From NCBI GenBank assembly GCA_963664935.2, contig CAXXSE010000007.1, positions 1,922,001 to 1,986,000 on the forward strand: a DNA stretch of 64,000 nucleotides, read 5' to 3'. Below, in pieces: positions 9,151 to 18,510 of this stretch (position 1 is its first letter; each line of letters begins with the position of its first letter). The translations under genes and the position numbers were made by a program. Source of the DNA: G963664935 sp963664935 (GTDB lineage: Bacteria; Pseudomonadota; Gammaproteobacteria; Methylococcales; G963664935). The notes under the pieces were generated by a model. It was not told where the DNA came from. It searched no databases and saw only the letters and a program-made list of their open reading frames with translations.

Positions 9151-9947
9151 TTTGGGATTTCTCTTAAGGTTTTATCGGGTTGGTTTACAAAAATATTCGG
9201 TAATTTAGGATCTCTTCCGTAATCCTCCTCGACTTGCCTCCACATGGGCTGCATTTTCACACGCTGCAAACGGGTCGTGGACGATTACAATTCCATTACC
9301 TTAGGGCAAGTAATACACCATATCTACTATTTCCCATATAAAACAAAGGCGTATATAGACACCTGATTTTCCCACCGCTAAAAATAATCAGGATTGTAAA
9401 ATTTTTAGTACGGCCACAAGTGCAACCTAACCAACTTGACGCTCATTAACGGGAAGGAGCCTTAGCAGACAATACTTTCAGCTTTTTTCTCGATGTGAAA
9501 ACTGTGATCTGTCTCACGTCAATTAATTTGTCCGCTCATGGCCGAATGCGGTAATTCAACCTTATTTCCCGAATGACTGCTTCGGGAGCTGTTCCAGACG
9601 TTCAGATATTTATCTTCAATTATCGCGGCACAATTTGTTAGATCAAAATTAAGCCTTCATCTGGCTACATTTCGGCGTATCCATGACTATGCCTTACCCC
9701 GTTTTCGTGGCTTAAATCGAATCTCAGGCGGTCATATTTTCTTACAATCCTGCAATCACCAATTTATCTGATCCGATAACCTATTGATTATCTGTTCTGT
9801 TTTGAAATATGCATGGATTTTGCCTGTAATAGGGCGTCATAACTCATGTGGCATTCTTTGTATAAGTTAATGAAAAGCCAAGGACGGCATCCTCCTCCTT
9901 CTACCTACCTGAATCCGATCTTTTAGCCGTTGTCTCAAACGAACGTT
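9151..9947. other. Long intergenic stretch with no recognised gene
   Basis: About 800 bp without a frame I can support on either strand, in the middle of an accessory region between an insertion sequence and gene remnants. I see no strong hairpin, tRNA or protein fragment here. Confidence 0.4.
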
Positions 9948-10124
9948 TTATTCGAGTTCGACAATTGCACCGCTTTTATCTTCATCAATAATTAACACAA
10001 TCCTACCAAGGGTTGGGTGGCAGCCTGCATAAATGTGACGAGCCTTAGTCTTGTGAGATGTGATAATTTCCATTTCCTCCTCGACATCCTTTAGCAATGG
10101 TAACTCAGCGGCGATAATTTTCAT
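9948..10124 (-). CDS. Small protein of unknown function (58 residues)
   Basis: I chose the ATG at 10124 because GAGGGATATA, a good ribosome-binding site, precedes it. A longer reading to 10178 lacks such a site. The product (MKIIAAELPLLKDVEEE at the start, IVLIIDEDKSGAIVELE at the end) is acidic, compact and without membrane segments or known motif. Its size would fit a toxin-antitoxin component, but nothing beyond size supports that. It lies alone among mobile-element debris. Confidence 0.35.
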   Translation of the reverse strand: MKIIAAELPLLKDVEEEMEIITSHKTKARHIYAGCHPTLGRIVLIIDEDKSGAIVELE

Positions 10125-10228
10125 TATATCCCTCGTTTCGTTGTTGATTGGATCCCACGATAACAAATAATCTCTCAAGACGGGTAAGTTCGCTATCCAA
10201 TGATTGTTATCGAACCCGCGACAGTCGT

Positions 10229-10373
10229 TCTATCGAAAAGTATGCCCGGCCGACCAAGATCGTTAGACCGGTTCAGTTACTATTGGACCATATAAAAATT
10301 GGAAAGTACTGCTCGTTACCTCGGCATCGAGGTTGATGACGCACTAGAAATGGCTGAGAAAACCGAAGTTTGA
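10229..10373 (+). pseudogene. Tyrosine recombinase (phage-type integrase), C-terminal remnant
   Basis: The frame reads VQLLLDHIKI. After a one-base shift near 10300 it continues TARYLGIEVDDALEMAEKTEV and ends at TGA 10371-10373. This matches the usual end of an integrase subgroup, QLLLGH-K-EST-RYLG-EVDDALE-AE. The catalytic tyrosine would be the Y of RYLG. The H of the QLLLGH box is kept while the G is D here. Upstream (10148-10228) a few further residues may belong to it, but no N-terminal domain is left. It marks a former mobile-element or integron-like boundary. Confidence 0.6.
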
Positions 10374-10452
10374 ATGCGAATATGGTCGGAAGCGGCTGAT
10401 TCTCAATGGCCGCTTATCGACCAGTTCCCGCCATTCACCAATCACCAACGAG

Positions 10453-10530
10453 CATCTGATTAATACTCAAAGCAGACACTGAGACCTTCTAAGTGAAAGG
10501 CAACTACCGACCCATAGCGGCCGTGCAATG
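10453..10530. repeat. Dispersed repeat shared with 8592-8670
   Basis: Contains TTAATACTC, CTTCTAAGTGAAAGGCAAC and TACCGACCCATAGCGG in the same order as the copy near 8600. It directly follows the integrase remnant. Confidence 0.55.
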
Positions 10531-10663
10531 AACTATACATTCGATCATACTAACCGATGATTAAATGAACTCGGATTAAGGTCTCTGGCTTCCGAGTTTA
10601 TCAAAGCCGCCCAAACGGCAGGGCGGATACGTCCGTCTTCAATGATCGACGCTGCAGACGTTA

Positions 10664-11234
10664 TCAGAGAGCATGTACTTGACAATATTTTCGATGACTT
10701 CCGCGTCCGGGGATCACGAAGTCCACGCCCGGCACTCGCGCCGGGGTCTTGGCACTGTGAGCGATAATCGCGCCTACGGTGAATACATGAAGGTTGGAAC
10801 CGCCGTCGCCGTTGAGCCCCAGAGAAGTACATTGACCATCCTCATCGCAGATCTGGCACAGCGTGTTGAGTGACGGGGTCTGACGGAATTCGTCCAGGCC
10901 GTTGGCGACCACATGAACGAGGCCGTGATTTCTCAGCAGTGCTTGGTTCTCGTCTAAGTCGCGGTAGAAAGAAGGGGTCCCTCGGGTGCAGGCCACGCCT
11001 GGTTCTCGTGCTCATACCGAATTTATCCTGGGCTTTGTGGCAAGTACCGCAAACACGTCCGTTCCCTTGAAACGGATCGTATTCGGCCCCTAGCTCGATA
11101 ACGATTTCTCCAGCTTTCTGTGACTCATCTACCAGAACGTTACCGCCGTGAAAGGCGTTTCGTCCAGAACGGATAACATCGACACAGCCCGCCATAAGCG
11201 CGGCTGTAAGGAATAGTGTGAGAAGCAATTTCAT
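10664..11234 (-). pseudogene. c-type cytochrome lipoprotein, frameshifted remnant
   Basis: The start (MKLLLTLFLTAALMAGC) is a lipoprotein signal peptide with a good lipobox, so the protein would be anchored on the periplasmic side. A heme-binding CxxCH (VCGTCH) follows near residue 65. Around 10990 the frame shifts to one that reads RGTPSFYRDLDENQALLRNH, then DEFRQTPSLNTLCQICDEDG and HVFTVGAIIAHSAKT. Such segments are typical of cytochrome-c-peroxidase-like electron-transfer proteins. No second CxxCH is seen before the frame ends. I treat it as a decayed gene. Its 3' side runs into unrecognised sequence. Confidence 0.6.
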
Positions 11235-11561
11235 GAGAATGCCTCCTTACTTTTTATAATGACTCTTATTCTATGACCTCGTCCACTGCGGTAAGGTTTC
11301 AATTCCATTAATTAACGGTCTTTGAGATGGAATGAGCGCATCTACATTAATTGTAATGATGGTGCCAGCGAATCGAATGGCGAAACTCAATTGTTGTAGC
11401 TGAAGGACATTTTTTGATTCACGGCTGGCAATGTCCTTCGAGTTCGCTGAGCAAACTTCTGACTACTAACATGCGATAGAATCACCGCCACCATCATCAA
11501 GGACGGTGGTTCTGCCGCAGCATTACTATAATCACCTAATCTTTGACTTTATGTAATACAC
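11235..11561. other. Intergenic stretch with one inverted repeat
   Basis: No gene recognised. A perfect 10-bp inverted repeat, GAAGGACATT (11402-11411) and AATGTCCTTC (11430-11439), could form a hairpin with an 18-base loop. No T-run follows, so a terminator is not supported. Confidence 0.4.
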
Positions 11562-13359
11562 CTCGGCAGTCGTGAGTTAACAGCGAGAAAAGCGGGGCAA
11601 AACTACCCTCTCCATCGTAGTATGTTTGATGAAAAATTTTGAAGATCGCAGAGAATTAGAGCATAGAACGCCTCATTCAGTTTAATCGTCATCTATTTCA
11701 TCGGAAACAGCCATCAAGCGGGCACGGATCTGTTGAATCATGCCATTTTCCTCAAGTCGAAAGAATTGTTTGAGGAACAATGGCGCTAAAATTTGCTTGA
11801 CGGTTTTCTCCGATGGCAAATCACGCGATTGAGTGCGAAGATAAAGCGAGTGCTCAGACCAAATCGTATCTTGATACTGGAGAGCAATCAATTGCATTAA
11901 CCCCAAGGCAATGGAGGCACAGAGCACGAAGATTTCATAGGCTCGCCAGCACGCTTGAACGGTATGAATATCCTGGGCTGTGGGGCTTTGAGAAGACGAT
12001 TGGAAAAGGGGCGTCTAGAATGTTTTGGCAATTTTTTAGTCCAAAAACGAAATTTAAAGGCGCCGATCACATGCTTTAACATCGCGAACATGATTTCAAT
12101 GCGGGTTCTAGCACAATACAGTTCAACGGCATCAATGGCTGACAGCGTTAAATCGGAACTCATTAGAACCATTGGGCCTTTTGAGGTGACGGCGAGAATA
12201 AATAACACCTGATCAGCGATGGGCCGCCATAACAGTGTAAGCGTCATAACCCGGATGGATTCGGTTTTACCGTAGACTTGACAGGTCACCGTCTCAAACA
12301 AATGAAGGTGGTCGAAGCATTCTCTTAAACACACTTTCTCGCCATAGAGCGGCTGAGGTCCGGGTCGAGAGGCGGGTTTCGGTGGCGCGGGGAAATAACC
12401 CACATAGCTATTCTTGGCTTTGACCAGCACCTCAACCCACCGCGCCTGATGCTGGATTGAATAATAGTGGCAAGCTCGAAATACGCCCCCGGTTGAAAAA
12501 AAGGCATCCAACACCAAATAACACAGACAGTGATTCGTCACCGCAAAATGAATCGCCATGGCCACCAAGCGGTCGGTGAGCTTGATCCGACATGGATTAT
12601 CGCGCTCGTCGTTCAACCCTAAATGAGCCCATCCCTGATGAATTTGAAGCTGCAAAGGACAACAAAAACAAGCGGATAACGACCCGATCAAGATGCCAAT
12701 GCTGCCCCAACATTGGGCCCGAAAATAGCCGGGTTTCGTTTGCGTCTCCGATGACTCGTGCATCGATACCACGCCGGGCATCTTGCGTCCATCTTTGATC
12801 ACCGCGGTATGGTCACCCAGAAGTATCGCTCGTCCAGCTACTTCAACGGATTTTCCTTGGCGATTCACAAAATCTTGCCAAGCATCGAGCAACGCCCCAT
12901 AGACATACGCTTTGGATCTAAAAAAACGGAGCAAGCGGTAATAACCAAGTTCATCTAATAGCCAGAAACGACACAACGACGTCACGCCGATCATTTCTCC
13001 TGCCCCCATAAATCCAATCACAATGGCGCAGAACAACAACCAAGTACTCGATCTGGAAAAAACGCTTTGAAAGCTTTCTAAACTCTGAGAAATATACTGT
13101 TGCACGGGGTCTCCTCCTTCCATCTGTACTTCTACAAAGAAAAGAAGGATCCGTGTTTTTTTAGCAAATGTCTAGTCGTAATTATCGATTTCTATTTTCT
13201 ACACTACTCATCTTTTATGAACACCAGTGGGCAATCTTAAAGCGCAGAGCTATCAATGGGTGATAAGACTTTCTTCCGTTGGTCGAGGTGACACATCGAA
13301 AAAATGAATTCAGGGCCTGAATAGTTACGTCAAATCGGATAGAACTCGTGACTGACGAG
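11562..13359. mobile_element. Insertion sequence, copy 2 (1798 bp)
   Basis: It is almost identical to 2813-4607 and has the same terminal inverted repeats (CTCGGCAGTCGTGAGTT at the left, CTCGTCAGTCACGAGTT read from the right). The flanks differ (TAATACAC on the left, TCAGTTAA on the right), so there is no target duplication. That points to a deletion or recombination at this copy after insertion. The right flank is the 5' part of a KilA-N gene. The left flank is unrelated DNA near the cytochrome remnant. Confidence 0.92.
11682..13123 (-). pseudogene. DDE transposase (IS4-superfamily-like), copy 2, one frameshift
   Basis: The N-terminus (MEGGDPVQQYISQSLESF) and most of the protein are in one frame to residue 375 or so. 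A missing G near 11973 then shifts the frame, so the intact C-terminal part (IALGLMQLIALQYQDTIW to SDEIDDD, ending at 11682) is read separately. Correcting that base gives about 480 residues. Candidate catalytic segments are the same as in copy 1. The start codon at 13123 is preceded by GGAGGAGACC, a plausible ribosome-binding region. Confidence 0.82.
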
Positions 13360-13451
13360 TCAGTTAATGAAATATAATCTTGCTCGTTGGTTTGAACGAT
13401 AGTGACTTCACTATCGTGAATGGTTATTTTTTGAGTTTTCTTAGCCATCAA
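13360..13451 (-). pseudogene. KilA-N/RhuM-like protein, N-terminal fragment cut by the insertion sequence
   Basis: The fragment starts MMAKKTQKITIHDSEVTIVQ and ends YISLTD where the insertion sequence begins. This start resembles KilA-N domain proteins that accompany type I restriction genes. The first codons overlap the hsdM stop codon, a layout typical of hsdM-kilA-N-hsdS-hsdR clusters. Only about 31 residues remain and the rest of the cluster is missing from the window. Confidence 0.65.
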
Positions 13452-14985
13452 TCTTCACCTTGGCTAAATTCTCCATAATCCGCTTGTTCAAAATCGTTTC
13501 TTCTTCTAATTGCGCTTTAAACTCGGCTTTTAGGCTGGTAAAGCGTTCGGCAAAATCAAAATCATCCTCTTCCTCAGCTAACCCCACATAACGACCTGGA
13601 GTGAGTACATAATCCAGCTCTTTCACTCGTTCAATAGAGGCAGTATTACAAAAGCCTTTCACATCTTCATAATCCCCATCGGGGTTACGCCAGTTGTGAT
13701 AAGTGCCTGCAATGGTTTGAATATCATCTTCCGATAATTCACGGGTACGACGGTTGATTAAATGCCCCATATTTCGAGCATCTATAAATAGAATCTCTCC
13801 TGTTCGGTTTCTATATTTTCCGTTACTGCGATTACGGCTCATAAACCATAAAGAAGCGGGAATTTGGGTATTTAAAAACAGCTTGGCGGGCAGGTTAACA
13901 ATACAATCAACCAGGCCGGTTTCAACCAAGGTTTTTCTAATCGCTCCTTCGCCTGATGTTTTGGAAGTCAACGCCCATTTTGCCAGCACAAAGCCTGCTT
14001 GCCCGCTGGGGGCAAGGTGATAGATAAAGTGCTGTATCCACGCATAGTTAGCATTACCGGTTGGCGGTGTACCATATTGCCAGTGACCATCTTTGCGCAG
14101 TAAATCACCGCTCCAGTCACTGACATTAAAGGGAGGATTGGCGATAATATAATCGGCTTTAAGGTCTTTATGGGCATCGTTTAAAAACGAGCCTTCGTTA
14201 TTCCATTTAACGTGTGAGCTATCAATGCCTCGTATGGCAAGATTCATTTTTGCCAGTCGCCAAGTGGCCTGATTGCTTTCCTGCCCATAAATAGAAATAT
14301 CATTGATTTTGCCTTGATGATCGGCAACAAATTTTTCTGATTGCACAAACATTCCGCCTGAACCACAGCAAGGGTCAAGTACTCTGCCTTTGTAGGGTTC
14401 GAGCAATTCAATCAACAACTCAACAACACTTCTAGGAGTATAAAACTGCCCACCTTTTTTACCTTCGGCTAATGCAAATTCACCAAGAAAATATTCAAAC
14501 ACATGCCCTAGCACATCAGCACTGCGAGACTTGGCATCACCCAAGGCAATATTACTAATCAGGTCAATAAGTTCGCCTAAACTGGTGGGGTCAAGATTCT
14601 GTCTTGCATAGACTTTAGGCAATACACCTTTTAGTGAGGCGTTTTCTTTTTCAATGGCATCCATTGCCCCGTCAACCGTTTTGCCGATAGTGGGTTGTTT
14701 TGCGTTGGCTTGTAGTTGTGTCCAGCGTGCATCTTGCGGAACAAAAAACACATTTTCAGCTTTGTATTCGTCTTTGTCTTCTGGATCAGCGCCAGCATAT
14801 TCACCTTCACCTGTTTTTAGCGTGGCGTATAGCTCCTCAAAGGCATCAGAAATATATTTAAGAAAAATCAAGCCCAAAACGACATGCTTGTATTCGGCGG
14901 CATCTATATTTTTTATAAGTTTATCTGCCGATTTCCAAAGCTGTTTTTCTAATGATTCTTCTTTTACTTCTTTCTTCTTCGCCAT
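13441..14985 (-). CDS. hsdM: Type I restriction-modification methyltransferase subunit HsdM
   Basis: This 514-residue protein is the N6-adenine methyltransferase subunit of a type I restriction system. It has the N-terminal HsdM helical domain (LEKQLWKSADKL, about 12-23), SAM-binding motif I VLDPCCGSGGMF (202-213) and catalytic NPPF (283-286). GGQFYTPRSVVELLIELL precedes motif I as usual. Length and motifs are complete. The specificity and restriction subunits hsdS and hsdR are absent: immediately downstream a KilA-N gene is cut by an insertion sequence lacking a target duplication, so the rest was probably lost. Without HsdS this protein should not methylate specifically, unless an HsdS is supplied elsewhere in the genome. 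Confidence 0.93.
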   Translation of the reverse strand: MAKKKEVKEESLEKQLWKSADKLIKNIDAAEYKHVVLGLIFLKYISDAFEELYATLKTGEGEYAGADPEDKDEYKAENVFFVPQDARWTQLQANAKQPTIGKTVDGAMDAIEKENASLKGVLPKVYARQNLDPTSLGELIDLISNIALGDAKSRSADVLGHVFEYFLGEFALAEGKKGGQFYTPRSVVELLIELLEPYKGRVLDPCCGSGGMFVQSEKFVADHQGKINDISIYGQESNQATWRLAKMNLAIRGIDSSHVKWNNEGSFLNDAHKDLKADYIIANPPFNVSDWSGDLLRKDGHWQYGTPPTGNANYAWIQHFIYHLAPSGQAGFVLAKWALTSKTSGEGAIRKTLVETGLVDCIVNLPAKLFLNTQIPASLWFMSRNRSNGKYRNRTGEILFIDARNMGHLINRRTRELSEDDIQTIAGTYHNWRNPDGDYEDVKGFCNTASIERVKELDYVLTPGRYVGLAEEEDDFDFAERFTSLKAEFKAQLEEETILNKRIMENLAKVKIDG

Positions 14986-15538
14986 TCTGTCTCCATTTAT
15001 TTAGTTTGCTACTGGCAGGTGATTGTTTTGAGGGCTAACATTGAGTAGCCCGCAAATTGCGATATTTCACTACCCCAATTTGCGGGATATGAATTTTTCT
15101 CACCATTTTGCCACCCTCCTCCTCGGATCATAAGCCCTTCATATCAAAACAGTAGACACTTTTCGTTGCAATTCCTTGCATCGCTTACCCTGTAATATAC
15201 CGGTGAAGAATAAATTTAAGCCTTGGCCCGCCAAAGATTTTACAAACCTGTAAAAACGCACATGCAAAAAATGGTTATAAAAATGACCTCGCAAAAATCC
15301 GGCCCGGTATCCGTCGGTAAGGCGTGAAACCGAGGTGATCGAATTTTTGACCGATTTAGCGGTTTCAAAGCAGGTCGCGCCGAGTACTACCCAGAATAAT
15401 CGGTCCAATATTCTGGAATGATGGAATTTTTTTCAGTCCGATTTGAACGAATCGCCCCTAACCCGCTGTCAATGAAATATCAATATTGGTGTTGTCTTTA
15501 ATTTGTTTACAAATACGAATAGCATCCTGTTCTCTGTT
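14986..15538. other. Region upstream of hsdM, no recognised gene
   Basis: About 550 bp. The part next to hsdM holds an 11-bp inverted repeat (listed separately). An 89-residue minus-strand frame at 15139-15408 has no recognisable domain, and I do not call it a gene. Confidence 0.4.
15049..15086. promoter_or_regulatory. Perfect 11-bp inverted repeat upstream of hsdM
   Basis: CCCGCAAATTG (15049-15059) is matched by CAATTTGCGGG (15076-15086) across a 16-base spacer, 64 bp before the hsdM start. It could be a hairpin or an operator for a regulator of the restriction locus. No regulator gene is visible nearby, so the function is inference. Confidence 0.45.
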
Positions 15539-16147
15539 TTAGTAATAGTAATTCTGGCGGGGAAGAGTGGATTTATTGAGCACCGTACCTAAAAATTTCT
15601 CACCCTCCAGGGTTTCAAGGCAATGCCGTATCTGGTCCGGGGTATTCACACTTTCTTCGACCACTAATATACTCGAATCGACATAGGGAAGCAGGACTAA
15701 CACATCATCTAAAGGTAATATGGAAGGCATGTCAAATATTATAATCCGGTTGGTGTAACGGTCTTTTAACTCGTTAATCAAATGCAGTATTCTTGGCGCT
15801 GAGAGCATTTCCGAGGAATGATGAATAGGATCGCCGACAGGTAGAAATACCAAGCCGTCGATACCTGGGTTTATCAGCAGATTTCCGATCGGCGTATCCG
15901 ACAGAAGATAGTCCGAAATCCCTGAATCAACTTCAATACCAAAATATTTGTGGATGGACGGCTATCTTAAATCGAGATCGACCAGCAAAACCGTGTAATT
16001 CATTTCCATTGCCAAACTGATGGCTAGATTGACGGTGGTCAGTGTTTTCCCAACGGTTTGATAAAGAAATGAAAAATAATAATCGTCCCAATAAGGATTA
16101 AGCTTGACGGGATCAACAATTTTCGCCGGTACAAACGGCGTTTTTGC
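15539..16147 (-). pseudogene. CpsD/CapB-type tyrosine autokinase of exopolysaccharide synthesis, decayed
   Basis: Reading on the minus strand, VGKTLTTVNLAISLAMEMNY and VLLVDLDLR match the Walker A region and Walker A' of bacterial tyrosine kinases that control polysaccharide chain length (BY-kinase family). An amber codon at 15962-15964 follows DLDLR. In the same frame the protein resumes PSIHKYFGIEVDSGISDYLL, and IIIFDMPSIL supplies Walker B. The sequence ends LPRQNYYY, the tyrosine-rich tail that is autophosphorylated. Walker A has lost residues (QTVGKT where VVGEGKT is expected), and nothing recognisable precedes it. The gene is therefore broken at the front and in the middle. Confidence 0.75.
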
Positions 16148-16650
16148 TAGTCGGCCGGGTTAAAAAAAAGGGACAAAAAAGGGGGATATATATGGTCCGC
16201 CCCGTATTGCAAGACAAAATTCGTTCGTGACAAAAAGAAATATTGCTCCCATATATCCGGCCTTTTGTTGAGGTATTAAACGCCCTCTGGCCCTGATGGA
16301 ATCAGCGCATTCCCACCTCATCAGATTTTCGGCCTCAAATGGACCCCTGTCCCCGTCAGGTTCAATGGAATGCAGGTGCTACCTTTTTTGCCATCACTTG
16401 AACTTTATCCGCGCAATTCGTTGCTAATTGTTCACTCTTTATTGCCTTGATATTCGTCTTTCTTACCTTCTCCGCGCCGGATCTGGCCCAGTCAAGGAAG
16501 AACGCAGACGCTTGCGTCTAGTAGTCTTTGACTTGCACAGATCTGGCAAAACCCTTTGAAGGGTAATGGGGACTCCTGGTCCTTTTACATCACTCGAATC
16601 CAAGGCATTAATCATTTAACACCCGTCAATATTAAAGCCAAACTTTAAAT
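16148..16650. other. Intergenic stretch, no recognised gene
   Basis: About 500 bp of apparent debris between two gene remnants. AGACGC-TT-GCGTCT around 16507-16520 is a small perfect hairpin lying within longer imperfect complementarity (GTCAAGGAAG to AGTCTTTGAC). I see no coding signal. Confidence 0.35.
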
Positions 16651-16806
16651 ATGATGGACTACTCAAGGCTCATTGAAGATAAGATCAATCGCTTTTTGGC
16701 AATATTCCCGATAGTGGCCGTCGCCGGCTCTCGCCAATGCGGGAAGTCCATATTGGTTAAAAAATTGCACCCTATCGCTTGCAGCTATCTTCCTCAAAAG
16801 TTGTGA
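16651..16806 (+). pseudogene. AAA-type ATPase (DUF4143-associated family), N-terminal remnant
   Basis: A 51-residue frame starts MMDYSRLIEDKINRFLAIFP and continues IVAVAGSRQCGKSILVKKL, then stops. The glycine-rich GSRQCGKS is a P-loop, and the arrangement 'FP-VAV-G-RQ-GKT-L-KKL' is the usual opening of ATP-binding proteins with a C-terminal DUF4143 domain. Those proteins are about 400 residues, so only the first eighth is left. Found by reading the plus strand between the autokinase remnant and pgi. Confidence 0.55.
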
Positions 16807-16869
16807 GAAATCCGAGCTAGACTTATGATTGTGTATTGTTTTTATTTAGAAAAATGACAAGATAACGCT

Positions 16870-18510
16870 GTGAGCCAGATTACAGATTCTAAACCATGGA
16901 AAGCACTCCGCTCCCATAAAAGTGAAATCGCAAACGATCATATGCGGGATATGTTCGATGCCGACCCTCAACGATTCGATCGATTCTCACTCCATTTCGA
17001 CGACATCCTCTTCGATTTTTCGAAAAATCGAATCAACCCAAAAACGCTGATACTCCTTTTCGATCTTGCGCGGCACGTCAATTTGAAAGCCGAGACCGAG
17101 GCTATGTTCACTGGCGAAAAAATCAATACTACCGAGGACCGCGCGGTACTGCACATTGCCTTGCGAAATCGTGCTAATTCCCCGATTTTTGTAGACGGGG
17201 AAGATGTCATGCCTACGGTTAATGCCGTCTTCGAAAAAATGCGGCATTTTAGCAATTCGGTACGTTCCGGCAACTGGAAAGGGCATACCGGCAAACCCAT
17301 CAGTGATGTCGTGAATATTGGGATCGGAGGATCCGATTTAGGGCCAAAGATGGTAACCCATGCACTTAGGCCCTATGCTAATAAAGGCCTTCGATCTCAT
17401 TTTGTTTCAAACGTCGATGCCAGCGATTTGCTTTCGGTTTTGGCGTCGTTGGATCCGGAAACGACACTCTTTCTAATCGCCTCCAAAACATTTACAACCC
17501 AGGAAACCATGACGAATGCCCATTCGGCTCGTCATTGGCTGCTCTCCAAAGCCAACGATTCCGCCGCCGTAGCCAAGCATTTTGTGGCGATTTCCACCAA
17601 TGCTGCCGCGGTATCCGAGTTTGGTATTAATACCGAAAACATGTTCGAGTTCTGGGATTGGGTGGGAGGCCGTTATTCGCTTTGGTCCGCTATCGGTCTA
17701 TCCATCGCTTTGAGCATCGGCATGGAACGTTTTGAAGAAGTCCTGACCGGCGCCCACAAAATAGACAAGCATTTTCGGAACACGCCGTTGGAAAGCAATA
17801 TTCCCGTCGTTATGGCTTTGCTGGGGATATGGTATAACAATTTTTTTGGGGCTGAATCCCATGCCATATTGCCCTACGAGCAAAACCTTAATTTTTTCGC
17901 GAACTATCTGCAACAAGGCGACATGGAAAGCAACGGGAAATCGGTCGATAAAACTGGAAATCCGATTGATTACCAAACCGGTTCGATCATATGGGGTCAA
18001 CCAGGCACCAACGGACAGCATGCTTTTTACCAACTGCTCCACCAAGGGACCAAGCTGGTTCCCTGCGATTTTATCGGCGCGGCGGAAAGTCATCATGGAA
18101 TGGCTCACCACCATAGCATTCTGCTTTCAAATTTTTTTGCCCAATCCGAGGCGTTGATGCGAGGGAAAACAGCGGATCAGGTACGTTACGAACTGGAGTC
18201 TTCCGGGCTCAATGATTCACGCTTGGAAAACTTGATGTCCGCCAAAATATTTGAAGGAAACAAACCGTCCAATTCTATTTTATTTCGCAAACTGACCCCG
18301 GAGACTTTAGGGTCACTAATTGCCTTATACGAGCACAAGATATTTGTGCAGGGCGTTATATGGCGTATCAATTGTTTCGATCAAATGGGCGTGGAATTGG
18401 GAAAGCAACTGGCTCAGGTCATTTTGCCGGAACTTGAATCCGACCGGAAAGTGACCGGCCACGACAATTCGACCAACGGCCTGATTAGTCATTATAAAAA
18501 CATCCGATGA
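16870..18510 (+). CDS. pgi: Glucose-6-phosphate isomerase
   Basis: This 546-residue cytoplasmic enzyme interconverts glucose 6-phosphate and fructose 6-phosphate in glycolysis and gluconeogenesis. The PGI fold signatures are present: NIGIGGSDLGP near residue 149, EFWDWVGGRYSLWSAIGLS near 258-276 (signature 1) and GVIWRINCFDQMGVELGKQL near 495-514 (signature 2 with the active-site lysine). QGDMESNGKS holds the catalytic glutamate and HHGMAHHHS the histidine region. Length is normal. It starts at GTG 16870. The ATG of glk overlaps its TGA stop, so the two sugar-phosphate genes are translationally coupled. Confidence 0.96.
   Translation: MSQITDSKPWKALRSHKSEIANDHMRDMFDADPQRFDRFSLHFDDILFDFSKNRINPKTLILLFDLARHVNLKAETEAMFTGEKINTTEDRAVLHIALRNRANSPIFVDGEDVMPTVNAVFEKMRHFSNSVRSGNWKGHTGKPISDVVNIGIGGSDLGPKMVTHALRPYANKGLRSHFVSNVDASDLLSVLASLDPETTLFLIASKTFTTQETMTNAHSARHWLLSKANDSAAVAKHFVAISTNAAAVSEFGINTENMFEFWDWVGGRYSLWSAIGLSIALSIGMERFEEVLTGAHKIDKHFRNTPLESNIPVVMALLGIWYNNFFGAESHAILPYEQNLNFFANYLQQGDMESNGKSVDKTGNPIDYQTGSIIWGQPGTNGQHAFYQLLHQGTKLVPCDFIGAAESHHGMAHHHSILLSNFFAQSEALMRGKTADQVRYELESSGLNDSRLENLMSAKIFEGNKPSNSILFRKLTPETLGSLIALYEHKIFVQGVIWRINCFDQMGVELGKQLAQVILPELESDRKVTGHDNSTNGLISHYKNIR

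Noticed and set aside
15139..15408. 89-residue minus-strand frame upstream of hsdM
   Set aside because: No domain, no ribosome-binding site and basic low-complexity composition suggest a chance frame.
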